A stretch of DNA of 5,543 bases, from assembly GCA_018060305.1 (NCBI GenBank), contig JAGOWF010000195.1:1-5543 (forward strand), in the 5' to 3' direction. The notes below the pieces were generated by a model. It saw only the letters and a list, made by a program, of their open reading frames with translations. It searched no databases and was not told where the DNA came from. Shown in pieces: positions 5,540 to 5,543 of the stretch (positions are counted from its first letter, which is position 1; each line of letters begins with the position of its first letter). Source of the DNA: Pyrinomonadaceae bacterium (GTDB lineage: Bacteria > Acidobacteriota > Blastocatellia > Pyrinomonadales > Pyrinomonadaceae). The position numbers and the translations under genes were made by a program.

Positions 5540-5543
5540 GCGT

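Larger units (their letters stand above)
5418..5543. mobile_element. Probable terminus of an insertion sequence (IS21-like?), running off the right edge
   Basis: From 5418 the sequence begins TGTCAAAACTC and immediately carries two 24-bp near-identical direct repeats spaced 26 bases apart, then a hairpin and a palindrome, with AT-richer composition than the rest of the window. IS21-family elements start with 5'-TG and carry several copies of a short repeat inside each end, where transposase binds; this arrangement fits. No istA, istB or other transposase frame is visible in the 126 bases present, and the other end and target duplication are outside. An IS481-type or unclassified element, or a non-mobile repeat cluster, remains possible. 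Confidence 0.5.

Noticed and set aside
5499..5543. Palindrome as a fold-back assembly artefact
   Set aside because: A fold-back would continue with the reverse complement of the left flank (AAAA), but the right flank is GCGT; the symmetry is bounded on both sides.

Overview
The window looks like a bacterial chromosome fragment, most likely from Acidobacteriota (Blastocatellia/Pyrinomonadales-like). That placement is an inference. It rests on the secreted sugar dehydrogenase carrying a tail of 45-residue FG-GAP/VCBS-type repeats, a protein style common in that group, and on a compact housekeeping cluster in moderately GC-rich DNA. No rRNA, tRNA or CRISPR array was seen, and no marker here fixes the taxonomy.

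Layout. (1) Positions 2-1600, plus strand: the 3' part of a gene for a PQQ-dependent (soluble glucose/sorbosone dehydrogenase-type) enzyme, followed by six exact-period 135-bp repeats that encode Asp-rich calcium-loop modules. (2) Positions 1609-5223, minus strand: six tightly packed genes, transcribed in the order obgE, nadD, rsfS, rlmH, a DksA/TraR-type zinc-finger gene, comF. The first five are joined by 1- or 4-base stop/start overlaps, and comF follows after 16 bases. The dehydrogenase gene and comF converge with only 8 bases between their stop codons. (3) Positions 5224-5417: a gene-free leader with a plausible sigma70-type promoter for the obgE operon. (4) Positions 5418-5543: AT-richer DNA with two near-identical 24-bp direct repeats, a small terminator-like hairpin and a perfect 41-bp palindrome. 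This resembles the end of an insertion sequence that runs off the right edge.

The operon links ribosome assembly and quality control (Obg GTPase on the 50S subunit, RsfS silencing factor on uL14, RlmH modification of 23S rRNA) with NAD synthesis (NadD), a likely RNA-polymerase-binding regulator of the stringent-response type (DksA-like) and a DNA-uptake-associated phosphoribosyltransferase-fold protein (ComF). The overlaps suggest translational coupling. The least explained DNA is the last ~125 bases. I found no clear evidence of a wholly new multi-gene system, but the palindrome/direct-repeat block upstream of obgE is the part most worth following up.
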